DNA of 64,000 nucleotides. Origin: Bradymonas sp963697525. GTDB taxonomy: Bacteria > Myxococcota_A > Bradymonadia > Bradymonadales > Bradymonadaceae. The translations under genes and the position numbers were made by a program. Where the stretch lies: NCBI GenBank assembly GCA_963697525.1, contig OY969087.1, forward strand, positions 5,890,001 through 5,954,000, given 5' to 3'. Within the stretch, counting starts at the first letter, position 1. Each line of letters starts with the position of its first letter. Below, in pieces: positions 1 through 8,825 of the stretch. Under the pieces are notes generated by a model. That model was not told the origin of the DNA. It ran no database searches and was given only the letters and a program-made list of their open reading frames with translations.

Positions 1-656
1 CGCTCGTCGGCAGCAGCGGCGCCATCTTGAGCAGCATCATGTGCAAGGGGATGAACCGCTCGCTGGTCAACGTCATCTTCGGCGGCTTCGGCGCGAGCAC
101 CTCCGTGGGCTCGGCGGTGCAAACCGAGCACGGCGAGGCGCAGGCGGCCACCGCCGAGGAGGTCGCCGACTTGCTCGCTGCAGGTGAGCGTGTGGTGGTG
201 GTGCCCGGCTACGGCATGGCCGTCGCCCAGGCCCAGCACGCTGTCAGCCAGCTCACCCACAAGCTTCGCCGCCAGGGCAAGCAGGTCCACTTTGGCATCC
301 ACCCGGTCGCCGGGCGCATGCCCGGGCATATGAACGTGCTGCTGGCCGAGGCCGACATCCCCTACGACATCGTCCTGGAGATGGAGGATATCAACGAGGA
401 CTTCGCCGAGACCGACGTCGTGCTGGTGGTCGGCGCCAACGACATCGTCAATCCCGACGCCGAGACCGACAAGTCCAGCCCCATCTACGGCATGCCCCAG
501 CTGGAGGTGTGGAAGGCCAAGACCGTGGTCGTACTCAAGCGCAGCCTGTCGCCCGGGTATGCCGGGGTGGCCAACCCGCTTTTTTTCCGCGACAACACCC
601 TGATGTTCTTCGGCGACGCCAAGGACAGCCTCACCCAGCTCAACGAGGCCTGTTAG
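1..656 (+). CDS. pntB: NAD(P) transhydrogenase beta subunit, C-terminal part (5' end outside window)
   Basis: PntB is the membrane and NADP(H)-binding subunit of the proton-translocating transhydrogenase, which moves hydride between NADH and NADP+ using the proton gradient. The reading frame is open from the left edge, so the start lies outside the window. What is present is the last membrane helix region (IMCKGMNRS) followed by domain III. Domain III shows the dinucleotide motif GYGMAVAQAQ, VVGANDIVNP, the GMPQLEVWKA segment and the ending PLFFRDNTLMFFGDAK, all characteristic of PntB. The stop TAG is at 654-656, two bases before the stop of the convergent stress-protein gene, leaving no room for a separate terminator. 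No defects are visible in this part. Confidence 0.96.
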   Translation, partial: LVGSSGAILSSIMCKGMNRSLVNVIFGGFGASTSVGSAVQTEHGEAQAATAEEVADLLAAGERVVVVPGYGMAVAQAQHAVSQLTHKLRRQGKQVHFGIHPVAGRMPGHMNVLLAEADIPYDIVLEMEDINEDFAETDVVLVVGANDIVNPDAETDKSSPIYGMPQLEVWKAKTVVVLKRSLSPGYAGVANPLFFRDNTLMFFGDAKDSLTQLNEAC

Positions 657-658
657 TA

Positions 659-1495
659 CTACAACGGCACCGACAGCACCGGGCACGGCGAGCGCCGCAC
701 GATGCGCTGGGTGCGGCTGCCGCGAAATACGTCGCCCAGGCTGTCGTGGCCGTGGGTGCCCATCACCAGCAGGTTGACGTTGTGCTCTTCGATGCAGTGC
801 AGCACCTGCTCGGCGAGGTTCCCGTCACGCTGCTCCCAGCGAAGCCGAGGCAAGTGCTCGGCTTCGGGGACCACCAACTCCTCGATGACGCGATCCTGGC
901 CGACGTGCAAGACGACCACCTCGGCCTCTTGCTGGCCGACGCGCTCGAGCAGGTCGCGCAGCGCCTCGAACGCCTGCACCAGGGTGGCCTCGTCCTGGGC
1001 GGGCAACAGGATACGCCCCAGGTCGACGGCGCCGGTTTGCTCGTCGACAAAGCCACGTCCATCCAGCGGCATGAACAGCGTCGGGATATTGGCGTTGAGC
1101 GCCAGGGCCTCGGCGACGCTGTCGCGAAATAGCTCGACGCCCCCACGGCCGGGGTGTTTTCCCACCACCAAAAGATCCGGCTGAATGCGGCCCATCGCGT
1201 CGAGCAGCGTGTCCACCGGATCCTCGCAGCACGTATGCAGCAGCTTGTGAAACTCGATTCGGGGCGCGTCGATGCCGTTACCCGCCGCCCATTGCCACTT
1301 GCGGATGACCTCGTTGGCGTCGGGGATGCGTCGCCCGTCCTCGGGGGACACCGGGTTGGCGTGCATGGAGTACAGGGTGGCATGGGCGTCGCGAGCGAGC
1401 GCGACGCTGTGGCGAAACGCCGCCCCGCCCGCGGGGTGAAGATCGGTGGCGTGGGCGATGACAAACGGTGAGTGTGACGCGGACTCGTCGACCAT
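659..1495 (-). CDS. Tandem-domain universal stress protein
   Basis: A 278-residue cytoplasmic protein with two UspA domains (about residues 10-145 and 155-278). The second domain ends in the ATP-binding consensus G-2x-G-9x-G-S, seen as GTHG, nine residues, then GS, so it probably binds ATP. The equivalent part of the first domain (VVGKHPGRGG) is degenerate. The ATG at 1495 is preceded by GGGAG about seven bases upstream. Tandem Usp proteins are linked to survival under energy, oxidative or envelope stress. Here the gene converges on pntB, a redox-balance gene, but nothing shows a direct link. The family call is firm; the stimulus is unknown. Confidence 0.93.
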   Translation of the reverse strand: MVDESASHSPFVIAHATDLHPAGGAAFRHSVALARDAHATLYSMHANPVSPEDGRRIPDANEVIRKWQWAAGNGIDAPRIEFHKLLHTCCEDPVDTLLDAMGRIQPDLLVVGKHPGRGGVELFRDSVAEALALNANIPTLFMPLDGRGFVDEQTGAVDLGRILLPAQDEATLVQAFEALRDLLERVGQQEAEVVVLHVGQDRVIEELVVPEAEHLPRLRWEQRDGNLAEQVLHCIEEHNVNLLVMGTHGHDSLGDVFRGSRTQRIVRRSPCPVLSVPL

Positions 1496-1650
1496 GAGCG
1501 GCTCCCATCAAGCAGAATAATGTCGCCTTGATAGAAGGCAAGACCGGTGCCAGCGCCACAGCCCGGTGATTTAAAGGTCGATGCGCGCAAGAATTGCGCT
1601 GGCGCCAGTCGAGCACGCAGAATTTACCGCCGCCCCACCCGTGCGCCTAC

Positions 1651-3447
1651 CTACGACCGCTCGAGGACCGAGTCGATGGTCTGTTGGAGCTGGGAGAGCA
1701 CCACCGGCTTGACCAGGTGGGCGTCGAAGCCCATCTGCTCGCTTCGCTGCCGACGCCGCTCGTCGCCGTAGCCGGTCACCGCCACCAGGCGCACGTCGCG
1801 CTGGGACGAGCAGCGCGTCTTGAGCCGCTGGGCGAGCTCGTGGCCGCTCATGCCGGGCAGGTTGATGTCCAACAGCGCGATGTCCGGCCAAAACTCGCCG
1901 ACCATCTCCAGCGCCGCGGCCGCGTCGTGCGCACGGCGCACCTCGTGGCCCAGCAAATCGAGGGTGTCGGCGAGCATGCCGGCGAAGTCCTCGTTGTCGT
2001 CGACCACCAGCACGCGCCCGGCCGGCCGCATATCCTCGTGGTGCAAGCGAGAGATCGGAGAGCGCGCCTTGTCGGGCTGGGCCAGCGGCAGTCGAATGAC
2101 TAATTCGCTTCCCTGGCCGGCGCCGTCGCTGTAGGCGGCCACGGCGCCGTCGTGCAGGGCAACGATCTTGTCGACCAGGGCCAGTCCCAACCCCATCCCC
2201 GGACGCGTGGGAAGGTCGGGACGGTGGCCGCACACAAATGGGTCGAAGACCGTTGCGAGCATCGGCGCGGGCATGCCTGCCCCGTCGTCACGCACCGAAA
2301 TCACCACCGACCCGGCCTCGTGGGCTGCGGACAGCCAGATATTGCCCCCCTCGGCGGTAAACTCGGCGGCATTGTTCAGCAAGTGGGAGACCGCCAACGA
2401 AAGGCGCTCGGTATCAGCGGACACCGCCAGGCCACTGCTGGGGATATCGACGTGCAGCCGGTGGTCGCGCTCCTCGAGGCGCGGCGTGGCCCGTCGAATG
2501 GCCTGGCGCAGCACCTCAGCGACCTCGACGCGTTGCCCCACGAGCGCTTCGCTGCCAAACAGCACCCGAGAGGCCGCACCAAACTCCTCGAGCAAGTCCA
2601 CCATGCGTCCGATCTGACGCTCGAGAATGCCGCGCTCGCGCTCGGAAGACGAGTCTGCGCGCAGGTTCATCATCTCCAGGGCGCTGACCATCGGCGCCAG
2701 GGGGTTGCGCAATTCGTGAGTCAGCTTCGAGTAGAAGTCGTCCTTCTCGCGATGGAGCGCTTGCTGGCGTTCGACCTCGGCGTCGAGCTGGTCGATGCGC
2801 TGTTGCTGCTGTTCGGTGCGCCGGCGCAACATCAACGCGTGGCGCTGCCAGCGCGCCGCCTCCAGACCGCCGTGGCCTGCCGAGCGCACCGCATCACAGG
2901 CGCGGCACAGGTTCTCGAACGGCTCCTCGTGTTCCTGGCGAGAAAAGTGCTCCAATCGGTAGCCACAGCACAATTCGACTTCGTTGCCATCGAGGAGCGG
3001 CTTCCACAACTCCCCGAGCTGGCGCATGGGGCCGAATTGACCGTCGGCGATCAGACGGTCGCCCAACTCGCTGTACACACGCACGCCACCGGACCAGCGC
3101 TCGCGCAATTGTTCGACGTTGGACTCGACGAGCTTGGAGAAGTGCGCGCTCGACGGCTGCCCTTTGACCATGATCTGGGCGCGCGCGGCGTCGACGTCGA
3201 TGAAGACGAGCTGGTCGCACGCGACCACCTCCTCGACGCGCACCTTCATAGCCGACAAATGATTGGTCAGCGCCTGCCAATGGTCGCCGGCACTGACCAC
3301 CAATACGCCCTGTCCCCGGCCCAATGCGGCGTTGACGTAGGCCGCGAGCGTCTCGTACAGCTCGGACTCCTCGACATAAAATTGGGCGGTGTGTTGATGC
3401 ACGACGACCGGGGACTGCAAACAACTAGAGGGTTCAGTATCAAGCAT
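1651..3447 (-). CDS. MEDS-domain hybrid sensor histidine kinase with receiver
   Basis: A soluble hybrid kinase of 598 residues. Residues about 10-175 resemble the MEDS/DcmR-type sensory domain (QHTAQFYVEESEL, then GVLVVSAGDHW). A short coiled coil rich in Q and E follows. The HisKA domain has the phosphoacceptor His in LTHELRNPL near residue 242. The catalytic domain keeps the N box (LLNNAAEF), DDGAGMP and GMGLGLALV. The C-terminal receiver has the acidic pair in VVDDNED and the phosphoacceptor Asp in ALLDINLPG near residue 525. The ATG at 3447 is preferred over an in-frame start at 3519 because GGGA lies upstream of it and the MEDS domain begins right after. No output-domain regulator is adjacent, so the phosphorelay partner is elsewhere. 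MEDS domains sense small hydrocarbon-type ligands in DcmR; the ligand here is unknown. Confidence 0.92.
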   Translation of the reverse strand: MLDTEPSSCLQSPVVVHQHTAQFYVEESELYETLAAYVNAALGRGQGVLVVSAGDHWQALTNHLSAMKVRVEEVVACDQLVFIDVDAARAQIMVKGQPSSAHFSKLVESNVEQLRERWSGGVRVYSELGDRLIADGQFGPMRQLGELWKPLLDGNEVELCCGYRLEHFSRQEHEEPFENLCRACDAVRSAGHGGLEAARWQRHALMLRRRTEQQQQRIDQLDAEVERQQALHREKDDFYSKLTHELRNPLAPMVSALEMMNLRADSSSERERGILERQIGRMVDLLEEFGAASRVLFGSEALVGQRVEVAEVLRQAIRRATPRLEERDHRLHVDIPSSGLAVSADTERLSLAVSHLLNNAAEFTAEGGNIWLSAAHEAGSVVISVRDDGAGMPAPMLATVFDPFVCGHRPDLPTRPGMGLGLALVDKIVALHDGAVAAYSDGAGQGSELVIRLPLAQPDKARSPISRLHHEDMRPAGRVLVVDDNEDFAGMLADTLDLLGHEVRRAHDAAAALEMVGEFWPDIALLDINLPGMSGHELAQRLKTRCSSQRDVRLVAVTGYGDERRRQRSEQMGFDAHLVKPVVLSQLQQTIDSVLERS

Positions 3448-3548
3448 GAGCTTATCCCGTAGAGCACAAGAAAACCTACGCCCGCGCCTTTCCGTGGCAC
3501 AGCGGGCGCTGACAGCCATTCATGTTACTTCTACTGCGTGGTCAGTTT

Positions 3549-3576
3549 ATTATAGTAAACGTCCCGCATCGGGCAA
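3549..3576 (-). promoter_or_regulatory. Sigma70-type promoter for the MEDS hybrid kinase
   Basis: On the minus strand a perfect TATAAT (3554-3549) follows TTGCCC (3576-3571) with a 16-base spacer, about 95 bases upstream of the kinase ATG at 3447. The site sits in an AT-rich patch that contrasts with the GC-rich genes on either side. A small inverted repeat TTTTACC/GGTAAAA (3580-3586 and 3598-3604) lies between it and the end of the upstream gene and may help separate transcription. This is a sequence match only. Confidence 0.5.
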
Positions 3577-3607
3577 CCGTTTTACCCGTTAAGTTTAGGT
3601 AAAAAAC

Positions 3608-4795
3608 TCACGCATCGGCACAGGGGAGCGGCGAGAGGGCGACGACACGCTCGTCGTCGACCAGTTCGATCTGGGGGTCCCCCTTGGCGGGGCGCCCCAT
3701 GGAGGGAAACGCCGTGGCGGGCACGCGCAACAGGCGACCCCGGTCGGTGGTGATGGCGAGGTCCTTGGCGGGATCGCAGGGGATGGCCGCGGCGACACGG
3801 TCGCCGCGGTCGAGGCGAAGAAGTTGGAGCCCGGCCCCGGCGCGGCCCTGCGGGCGAAACTCGTCGAAGTCGACGCGTTTGCCCAACCCACGCTCGGTGA
3901 TGACGGCGACCTGCTGGACGACGCGGCCCACCATCGGCTGGGCCAGAAAGGCCCCCACCACCTCGTCGCGCTCGCTGTCGAGCTTCATGGCGTTGACCCC
4001 CACGGCCGACAGACCCATCGTACGCAGGTCGGCGGCGTCGAAATGGATGGCCTTGCCCATCGCCGAGGCGCAAAACACGCTGTTGTCCTCCGGGCCGCCC
4101 AACGCGGCCAGGGGCGTGTCGTCGTCGTTGAGCAGGAAGGCCGGCCGGCCCTGGCGGTCGAGCGTGTAGTGGAGATCGGACATCGCCGAGGCTTTGGCCT
4201 TGGCCTGGCGGGTTACGTGGATGAGCCGACCACCATACAGCGCCCGGCGCGGCAGCACGTCGACGATGCGCTCGTCGTCGTCGAGGTGAATGACGTCCTG
4301 AACACGCCGGTCGAGCATGTCTCCGTCCCAATTGGGGACCATACGCATGTCGATGCCGAAATAGCGCCCCTCGTCGGTAAACGCCACCACACCGGTGGGC
4401 TCGCCCAGGTACGCCAGACGTTCGAGGCGGCCGGCGCCGTGGGGTGTCGCGGCGATCAAGGGCCGCTCGGATTGCGGCGCGTCGCGGCCGGCCACCTTGT
4501 ACAGCGCGCCCTGCGTGGTCAACGCCAATAGGGGATGGGACGCCTCTTCGGTGACCTCCCGGTGCACGTTCTCCTCGACCGCAGGCCGAGCGGTAGCAGC
4601 CCGGCGCGGCGCGGGCGCCTGGGCTACGGCGTGGCAAAGCGCGGCCGCCAGAGCGGCGTCCCACCCGCCAAACGCCTCGCTGGCCTCCTCATACAAGTCG
4701 CCATGCAAGGTGGCCGCGCTGGTCTCGAGCAGGCTGGTCGACGACTCCTCGCGGGCAATGGCCAGAATACGCTCGATGATTGCTTGTTCGGACAC
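3608..4795 (-). CDS. Stand-alone gyrase A C-terminal-type beta-propeller protein
   Basis: A 395-residue protein that resembles the DNA-wrapping C-terminal domain of GyrA/ParC without any topoisomerase catalytic part. Repeated blade-like segments with a hydrophobic strand followed by a G-K/R turn are visible: LALTTQGALYKV, GVVAFTDEGRYFGI, VFCASAMGKAIHF, VAVITERGLGKRVDF and LAITTDRGRLLRV. The segment RPQGRAGAG stands where GyrA carries its basic GyrA-box. Residues 1-70 form a different module: GDLYEEASEAFGGWDAALAAA matches the pattern of homing-endonuclease-associated helical repeats. The GTG at 4795 is chosen because GAGGAG lies seven bases upstream; an ATG at 4855 would add about 20 unrelated residues. 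Its function is not known. A DNA-binding or DNA-wrapping role is an inference from the fold. Confidence 0.75.
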   Translation of the reverse strand: MSEQAIIERILAIAREESSTSLLETSAATLHGDLYEEASEAFGGWDAALAAALCHAVAQAPAPRRAATARPAVEENVHREVTEEASHPLLALTTQGALYKVAGRDAPQSERPLIAATPHGAGRLERLAYLGEPTGVVAFTDEGRYFGIDMRMVPNWDGDMLDRRVQDVIHLDDDERIVDVLPRRALYGGRLIHVTRQAKAKASAMSDLHYTLDRQGRPAFLLNDDDTPLAALGGPEDNSVFCASAMGKAIHFDAADLRTMGLSAVGVNAMKLDSERDEVVGAFLAQPMVGRVVQQVAVITERGLGKRVDFDEFRPQGRAGAGLQLLRLDRGDRVAAAIPCDPAKDLAITTDRGRLLRVPATAFPSMGRPAKGDPQIELVDDERVVALSPLPCADA

Positions 4796-4924
4796 GTCGG
4801 CTCCTCGTGATTCGGTGAATGGGCAAGCGCAGGACGTTGTCACTAACTCCCGCATGAGGTGACGTCAACAGCCTCGTAGGCTCGTCGGAAACTTGGCGCG
4901 TCTCTCGCGGATTTCGAAGCCTTA

Positions 4925-4957
4925 TTGCTTGTGCCGCGAGCGAGAGAACCGTATAAT
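4925..4957 (+). promoter_or_regulatory. Promoter for the TPR/RCC1 exported-protein pair
   Basis: A perfect TATAAT at 4952-4957 lies 39 bases before the ATG at 4997, in an AT-rich stretch. A TTGCTT at 4925-4930 is 21 bases upstream, longer than ideal; TTGTGC at 4929-4934 gives a 17-base spacer but a poorer match. The -10 call is good and the -35 is uncertain. Confidence 0.45.
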
Positions 4958-4996
4958 TTACACAACATTTATATCAAGCCGGTGCCCCGAGATGTC

Positions 4997-5950
4997 ATGA
5001 ACGCGCACGTGCGCCCTACCCTGTCGCTTCTGCAGTTGCTCGTCGCGCTTTGCGTCGCGGCCCTGGTGTCGGTGTCGGCGGTCTCGCCCGCCGTCGCCCA
5101 GCAAAACGAGCAGCATTTCGCCCAGTACAACTCCGAGCAACAAAAGCTCAACGAGCAGGGGGTGCGGGCGATCATCAAGAAGGACTACGCCCTGGCGATC
5201 GCCTTGCTCGAGGAGTCCTCGGATATCGGCGAGCTCAACGTCACCTATTTGAACCTGGGGCGCGCCTACCAGAAGATGGGCGACTGCAAGATGGCGCGCG
5301 AGACGTTCGCCAAGGTCGAGACGGCCCCCAAAGTGGCCAATCCTTCGCCGAAGCTCATCGCCAAGAAGCTCCAGGAATACCGCGACGAGCTCGCCAAAAG
5401 TTGCACCAAGCCCGAGCCTGCCGCCAAGTCGGCCAAGGCGACGACGCCCTCCCCGGACAGCACCGAGCAGGCGGCGCCCGAGAAGGCTGCCGCCGATGAA
5501 AAGGCCGCCACCAAGAAACCCGAGCCCGCCGAGCCCAACCCTGCAGCGAGCGCGGCCGTGGCTCAGCCCGAGCAGCATCCCGATGCCGCTCGTCGCGCGC
5601 CCGCCGCAGGGCCGTCGACCTTGGGCTGGGTGCTCACCAGCGGCGGCGCGCTGCTGCTGGGCGGCGGCGTCGGTGCCCTGCTGTACGCCAGGTCCCTGCG
5701 CTCCGACATCACCGACGCCACCGTCGACGGGCATGGCATCGTCACGTCGATGAACCGGCAGACCGCCCTGGATAAAAAGTCGACCGCCAGCACCCTCGAC
5801 GCCGTCGGCCTGGGCATGACCATCGGCGGCGCCGTGCTCGCCGCCGGCGGCGTGTATCTGATCGTCACGCACGACGCCGAATCACAGTCGACCGTGGCCC
5901 TTCAACCGGGTGTCGACCAGATGAGCCTCGTTTGGACGGCCACGTTCTAG
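4997..5950 (+). CDS. Exported TPR protein with C-terminal membrane helices
   Basis: A 317-residue protein of unknown role. The ATG at 4997 starts a clear signal peptide ending AVA-QQ near residue 34; an upstream in-frame start would add an unlikely extension. Residues about 45-125 hold tetratricopeptide-like helices (ALLEESSDIGELNVTYLNLG, then RETFAKVE). A long Pro/Ala/Lys-rich linker follows (about 130-205). Two hydrophobic glycine-rich segments, GALLLGGGVGALLYA and GGAVLAAGGVYLIV, end the protein. This plan is common in myxobacterial envelope proteins, where the TPR part is presumed to be a periplasmic protein-binding platform. The gene is followed after 17 bases by the RCC1 lipoprotein, so the two probably form one transcript and may form one complex. 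Confidence 0.85.
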   Translation: MNAHVRPTLSLLQLLVALCVAALVSVSAVSPAVAQQNEQHFAQYNSEQQKLNEQGVRAIIKKDYALAIALLEESSDIGELNVTYLNLGRAYQKMGDCKMARETFAKVETAPKVANPSPKLIAKKLQEYRDELAKSCTKPEPAAKSAKATTPSPDSTEQAAPEKAAADEKAATKKPEPAEPNPAASAAVAQPEQHPDAARRAPAAGPSTLGWVLTSGGALLLGGGVGALLYARSLRSDITDATVDGHGIVTSMNRQTALDKKSTASTLDAVGLGMTIGGAVLAAGGVYLIVTHDAESQSTVALQPGVDQMSLVWTATF

Positions 5951-5967
5951 ACCACTGGATTTCGATG

Positions 5968-8166
5968 ATGTCTCGAATTCGTCTCACGCAGTTTTTCCTC
6001 GTCTGGACCACCGCCATGCTGGCGGCCTCTGGCTGCACGGGCGTCAACGTCGACGAGCACCGCTATGTCTGCGATGGACCGGGTCAATGTGGGCCGGGCT
6101 ACGCGTGTCGGCACGTCGCCGGCGAGTCTTATCGCGCGTGTTACGCCATCGACGATGATTCCTATCAGCATACGGATGCGTCGAATACCGACGACGCCGG
6201 GGATGTGACGGCGGCAACCGACGCGACCACGACGTCGGATACCTCGACCGCCCCGGACACCTCGATCGTCCCCGACACCTCGGCGGGCGCCGACGCCGCC
6301 GACACGTTCGGGACACCGGATACTTCCACCGTGGACGCGGGCGCATCCGACTCCGGGTCCTACGACTCCGGCGCGTACTACGATTCTGGATCTTACGACG
6401 CGGGCTACTACGACACCGGCTACAACTACGACTCCGGTTATTACGACACCGGCCACAACTACGACTCCGGTTATTACGATGCGTCGAGCTGCAACAAAGA
6501 CATGTGCAACGGCGTTTGCACCGACGTGATGACCGATCCCAGCAATTGCGGTACCTGTGGCAACCGATGCGCGCAGTCGTCCAATTCGACCGCCCAGTCG
6601 TGGTGTCACTTCGGCGCCTGCGATGTCACGTGTATGTCGGGCTTTTGCAATCTGGACGGCGACCCGTCCAACGGGTGTGAGAGCACGACCAAGACCTTCT
6701 ATCGAGACCAGGACAATGACGGCTACGGGGATCCGAACAACGTGACGCAGGCATGCGTCCAGCCCGCGGGCTACGTCGGCAACGCCAACGACTGTGACGA
6801 CAACAATTCCCTGGTGCACTCCGGATGCACGAGCAGCGGCGGCTGCCATTATCTGAACAAGAACAAGGGCGTCTGTGCCACGGCGCAGTTAGCGAGCGAC
6901 GGGCACACCTGCCTGAAGCCGCCCAACTACAAGCCGATCGAATTTGGCTGCGGCGCGGGCAACGCCGACGGCCTGGACAACGACTGTGATGGGCTGACCG
7001 ACGAGATCGCCGCCGACCACGTCGCCACCGGCATGACCCACGCCTGTGTGCTCAGCAACGGCCACGCCTGGTGCTGGGGCAAGCTATTTACGGCCAACGG
7101 GTCCAGCGACAATAACCCGCCCACGCCCGTGCCGACGCCCAGCGGCCAGACGTTCACCCAGATCTCGGCCGGCTGGGAGCACACCTGTGCCATCGGCAAA
7201 GACAATCAGGGCATCCAGCACGCGTTTTGCTGGGGCCACGGCGCCAGCGGGCAGTTGGGTTCCAACTACTCGATCAGCTCCGACCAGCCGCAGCTTGTGG
7301 GCTCGAATCAGCAGGGCAGCCCGCCACCGTCGCCGCCTCAATTTTTGGTCGTGGCCGCCGGCGGCAATCACAGCTGCGGCATCACCGTTCAGGGCCAAGT
7401 TGCTTGCTGGGGTGCCAACAACTCCGGCCAACTGGGAGTGTCCAGCCCGACCTCCACCGGCGTTCCGATGTTTGTAGGTCAGCCCGCCAGCGGCACGGGA
7501 ACGCCCAACGGCATCACCGCCGGCTACGGGTTTACCTGCGGGCGGACCGACGCCGGTGCCGCGGCTTGCTGGGGGAGCAACAACGCCGGCAAATTGGGGG
7601 CGAACTCCACCTTGAGCGAGTCCACCACGCCCCTGACCACCTTCGATACCTCCGCGGCAGTCTCTGGAATCGTCGCCGGCTACAATCACGCCTGCGCCTT
7701 TGCCAGCTACTCCACGACCAGCGCGACGTTGTATTGCTGGGGAAGTAACGCGACCGACCAGTTGGGCGAAGGCACCAGCTCCAACAGCAGCGAGCTGTCG
7801 CCGGTGCCGGTGTTCGTCCCCTCGGGTTTCCCGGGATTTGCGCAGGTGTCCGCCGGCACCGACCACACCTGCGCCATTCGCAATGGCGACCAACTGGCGA
7901 TGTGTTGGGGCCGCAATAACGTCGGCCAGTTGGGCAACGGGATCAGTCAGGCGGGCGCCACGGTCAACGCCCCCGCGGCGGTGAAGATGAACGCCAACAT
8001 CGACGCGCACTTCGACGAGATCGCCGCGGGTGACCAGTTCACCTGCGCCATCGACCAGAATCACAACGTCTACTGCTGGGGAAGCGGCATGTCGGGCCGG
8101 CTGGGCAACAGCGCCACCGGCGGGTTCAACTACCCGCATGCGGTGACCTGCGCGCCGACGCCGTGA
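5968..8166 (+). CDS. RCC1-repeat lipoprotein with low-complexity stalk
   Basis: A 732-residue predicted lipoprotein: a short signal sequence ends in the lipobox LAASGC. The ATG at 5968 gives the cleanest signal; an adjacent ATG at 5965 is equally possible. Next comes a Thr/Asp-rich stalk with repeated DTS units and a Tyr/Asp/Ser/Gly stretch built from YDSG and YDTG units. A Cys-rich segment (NCGTCGNRC) and a MopE-like putative metal-binding segment (DQDNDGYGD with NDCDDNN) follow. The C-terminal half has about seven RCC1-type repeats, each carrying the H-x-C-x3 and CWGxNxxGQLG signature, which should fold as a beta-propeller. It is probably surface-exposed or periplasmic and may bind a ligand or protein. 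It lies directly downstream of the TPR protein. Confidence 0.88.
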   Translation: MSRIRLTQFFLVWTTAMLAASGCTGVNVDEHRYVCDGPGQCGPGYACRHVAGESYRACYAIDDDSYQHTDASNTDDAGDVTAATDATTTSDTSTAPDTSIVPDTSAGADAADTFGTPDTSTVDAGASDSGSYDSGAYYDSGSYDAGYYDTGYNYDSGYYDTGHNYDSGYYDASSCNKDMCNGVCTDVMTDPSNCGTCGNRCAQSSNSTAQSWCHFGACDVTCMSGFCNLDGDPSNGCESTTKTFYRDQDNDGYGDPNNVTQACVQPAGYVGNANDCDDNNSLVHSGCTSSGGCHYLNKNKGVCATAQLASDGHTCLKPPNYKPIEFGCGAGNADGLDNDCDGLTDEIAADHVATGMTHACVLSNGHAWCWGKLFTANGSSDNNPPTPVPTPSGQTFTQISAGWEHTCAIGKDNQGIQHAFCWGHGASGQLGSNYSISSDQPQLVGSNQQGSPPPSPPQFLVVAAGGNHSCGITVQGQVACWGANNSGQLGVSSPTSTGVPMFVGQPASGTGTPNGITAGYGFTCGRTDAGAAACWGSNNAGKLGANSTLSESTTPLTTFDTSAAVSGIVAGYNHACAFASYSTTSATLYCWGSNATDQLGEGTSSNSSELSPVPVFVPSGFPGFAQVSAGTDHTCAIRNGDQLAMCWGRNNVGQLGNGISQAGATVNAPAAVKMNANIDAHFDEIAAGDQFTCAIDQNHNVYCWGSGMSGRLGNSATGGFNYPHAVTCAPTP

Positions 8167-8183
8167 GCTCGGCCCAGCTCGAC

Positions 8184-8825
8184 TCAGCCCAATTCGACCA
8201 GGCCGCGGCGCGCAGCGCGAGCCACCGCCTCGGTGCGATTGGCGGCGTCGAGCTTGTCGAGCAGCGAGCTGACGTGAAATTTGACGGTGCGCTCGCTGAT
8301 GTACAAATGCTCGGCAATTTCCCGATTGGACAATCCCACGGCGAGCAGGTCGAGCACCTCAGCCTCGCGCGGCGTCAACTCCACGGTGGCCTCGTCGGGT
8401 CGGCGCATATGATCGAGCAGGCGGGCGGTGACCGATGCCTCGATGAGCGTCGCGCCCCCATCGATGGCCCGAATCGCCCCAAATAGCTCCTCGCGCGGCG
8501 CCCCTTTGAGCAGGTAACCCTCGATACCCGCCTTGACGGCGCCGATGATGCGCTCGTCGTCATCGTAGGCGGTAAAGACGAGCACCCGCGCCCGCGAGTC
8601 GAGCTTGCGAAGCCGTCCGATGAACTCCACGCCGTCGACCTCGGGCATCTCCAGGTCGGCGAGCACCACCGCCGGGCGACGCTGCTGGTAGAGTTCGAGC
8701 GCTTCGACGGCCGTGCCCGCGTCGCCCACCACGCGAAAATCGGGTTGGGTGGACAGCATCGCCACCAACCCCTCGCGCACCACCGGGTGGTCGTCGACGA
8801 CCAGGATGTCAATCGCCTCGCTCAC
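8184..8825 (-). CDS. NarL/LuxR-family response regulator
   Basis: A 213-residue two-component regulator. The receiver domain (about 5-120) shows VVDDHP, the phosphoacceptor Asp57 in VLADLEMP and the conserved Lys in YLLKGAP. The C-terminal LuxR-type helix-turn-helix (about 148-210) has LTPREAEVLDLLA, GLSNREIA and ERTVKFHVS. The GTG start at 8825 overlaps the TGA of the upstream kinase (GTGA), so translation is probably coupled. Phosphorylation by that kinase should drive DNA binding; the targets are unknown. If the kinase is really inactivated by its frameshift, this regulator is left without its cognate donor. Confidence 0.95.
   Translation of the reverse strand: MSEAIDILVVDDHPVVREGLVAMLSTQPDFRVVGDAGTAVEALELYQQRRPAVVLADLEMPEVDGVEFIGRLRKLDSRARVLVFTAYDDDERIIGAVKAGIEGYLLKGAPREELFGAIRAIDGGATLIEASVTARLLDHMRRPDEATVELTPREAEVLDLLAVGLSNREIAEHLYISERTVKFHVSSLLDKLDAANRTEAVARAARRGLVELG

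Noticed and set aside
1549..1603. Inverted pair GCCAGCGC/GCGCTGGC after the MEDS kinase
   Set aside because: Only eight pairs with a 39-base loop; not convincing as a terminator.
2152..3462. A 436-codon open frame opposite the MEDS hybrid kinase
   Set aside because: The minus-strand frame has four recognisable domains with catalytic motifs; the plus-strand frame has none and is a codon-bias shadow.
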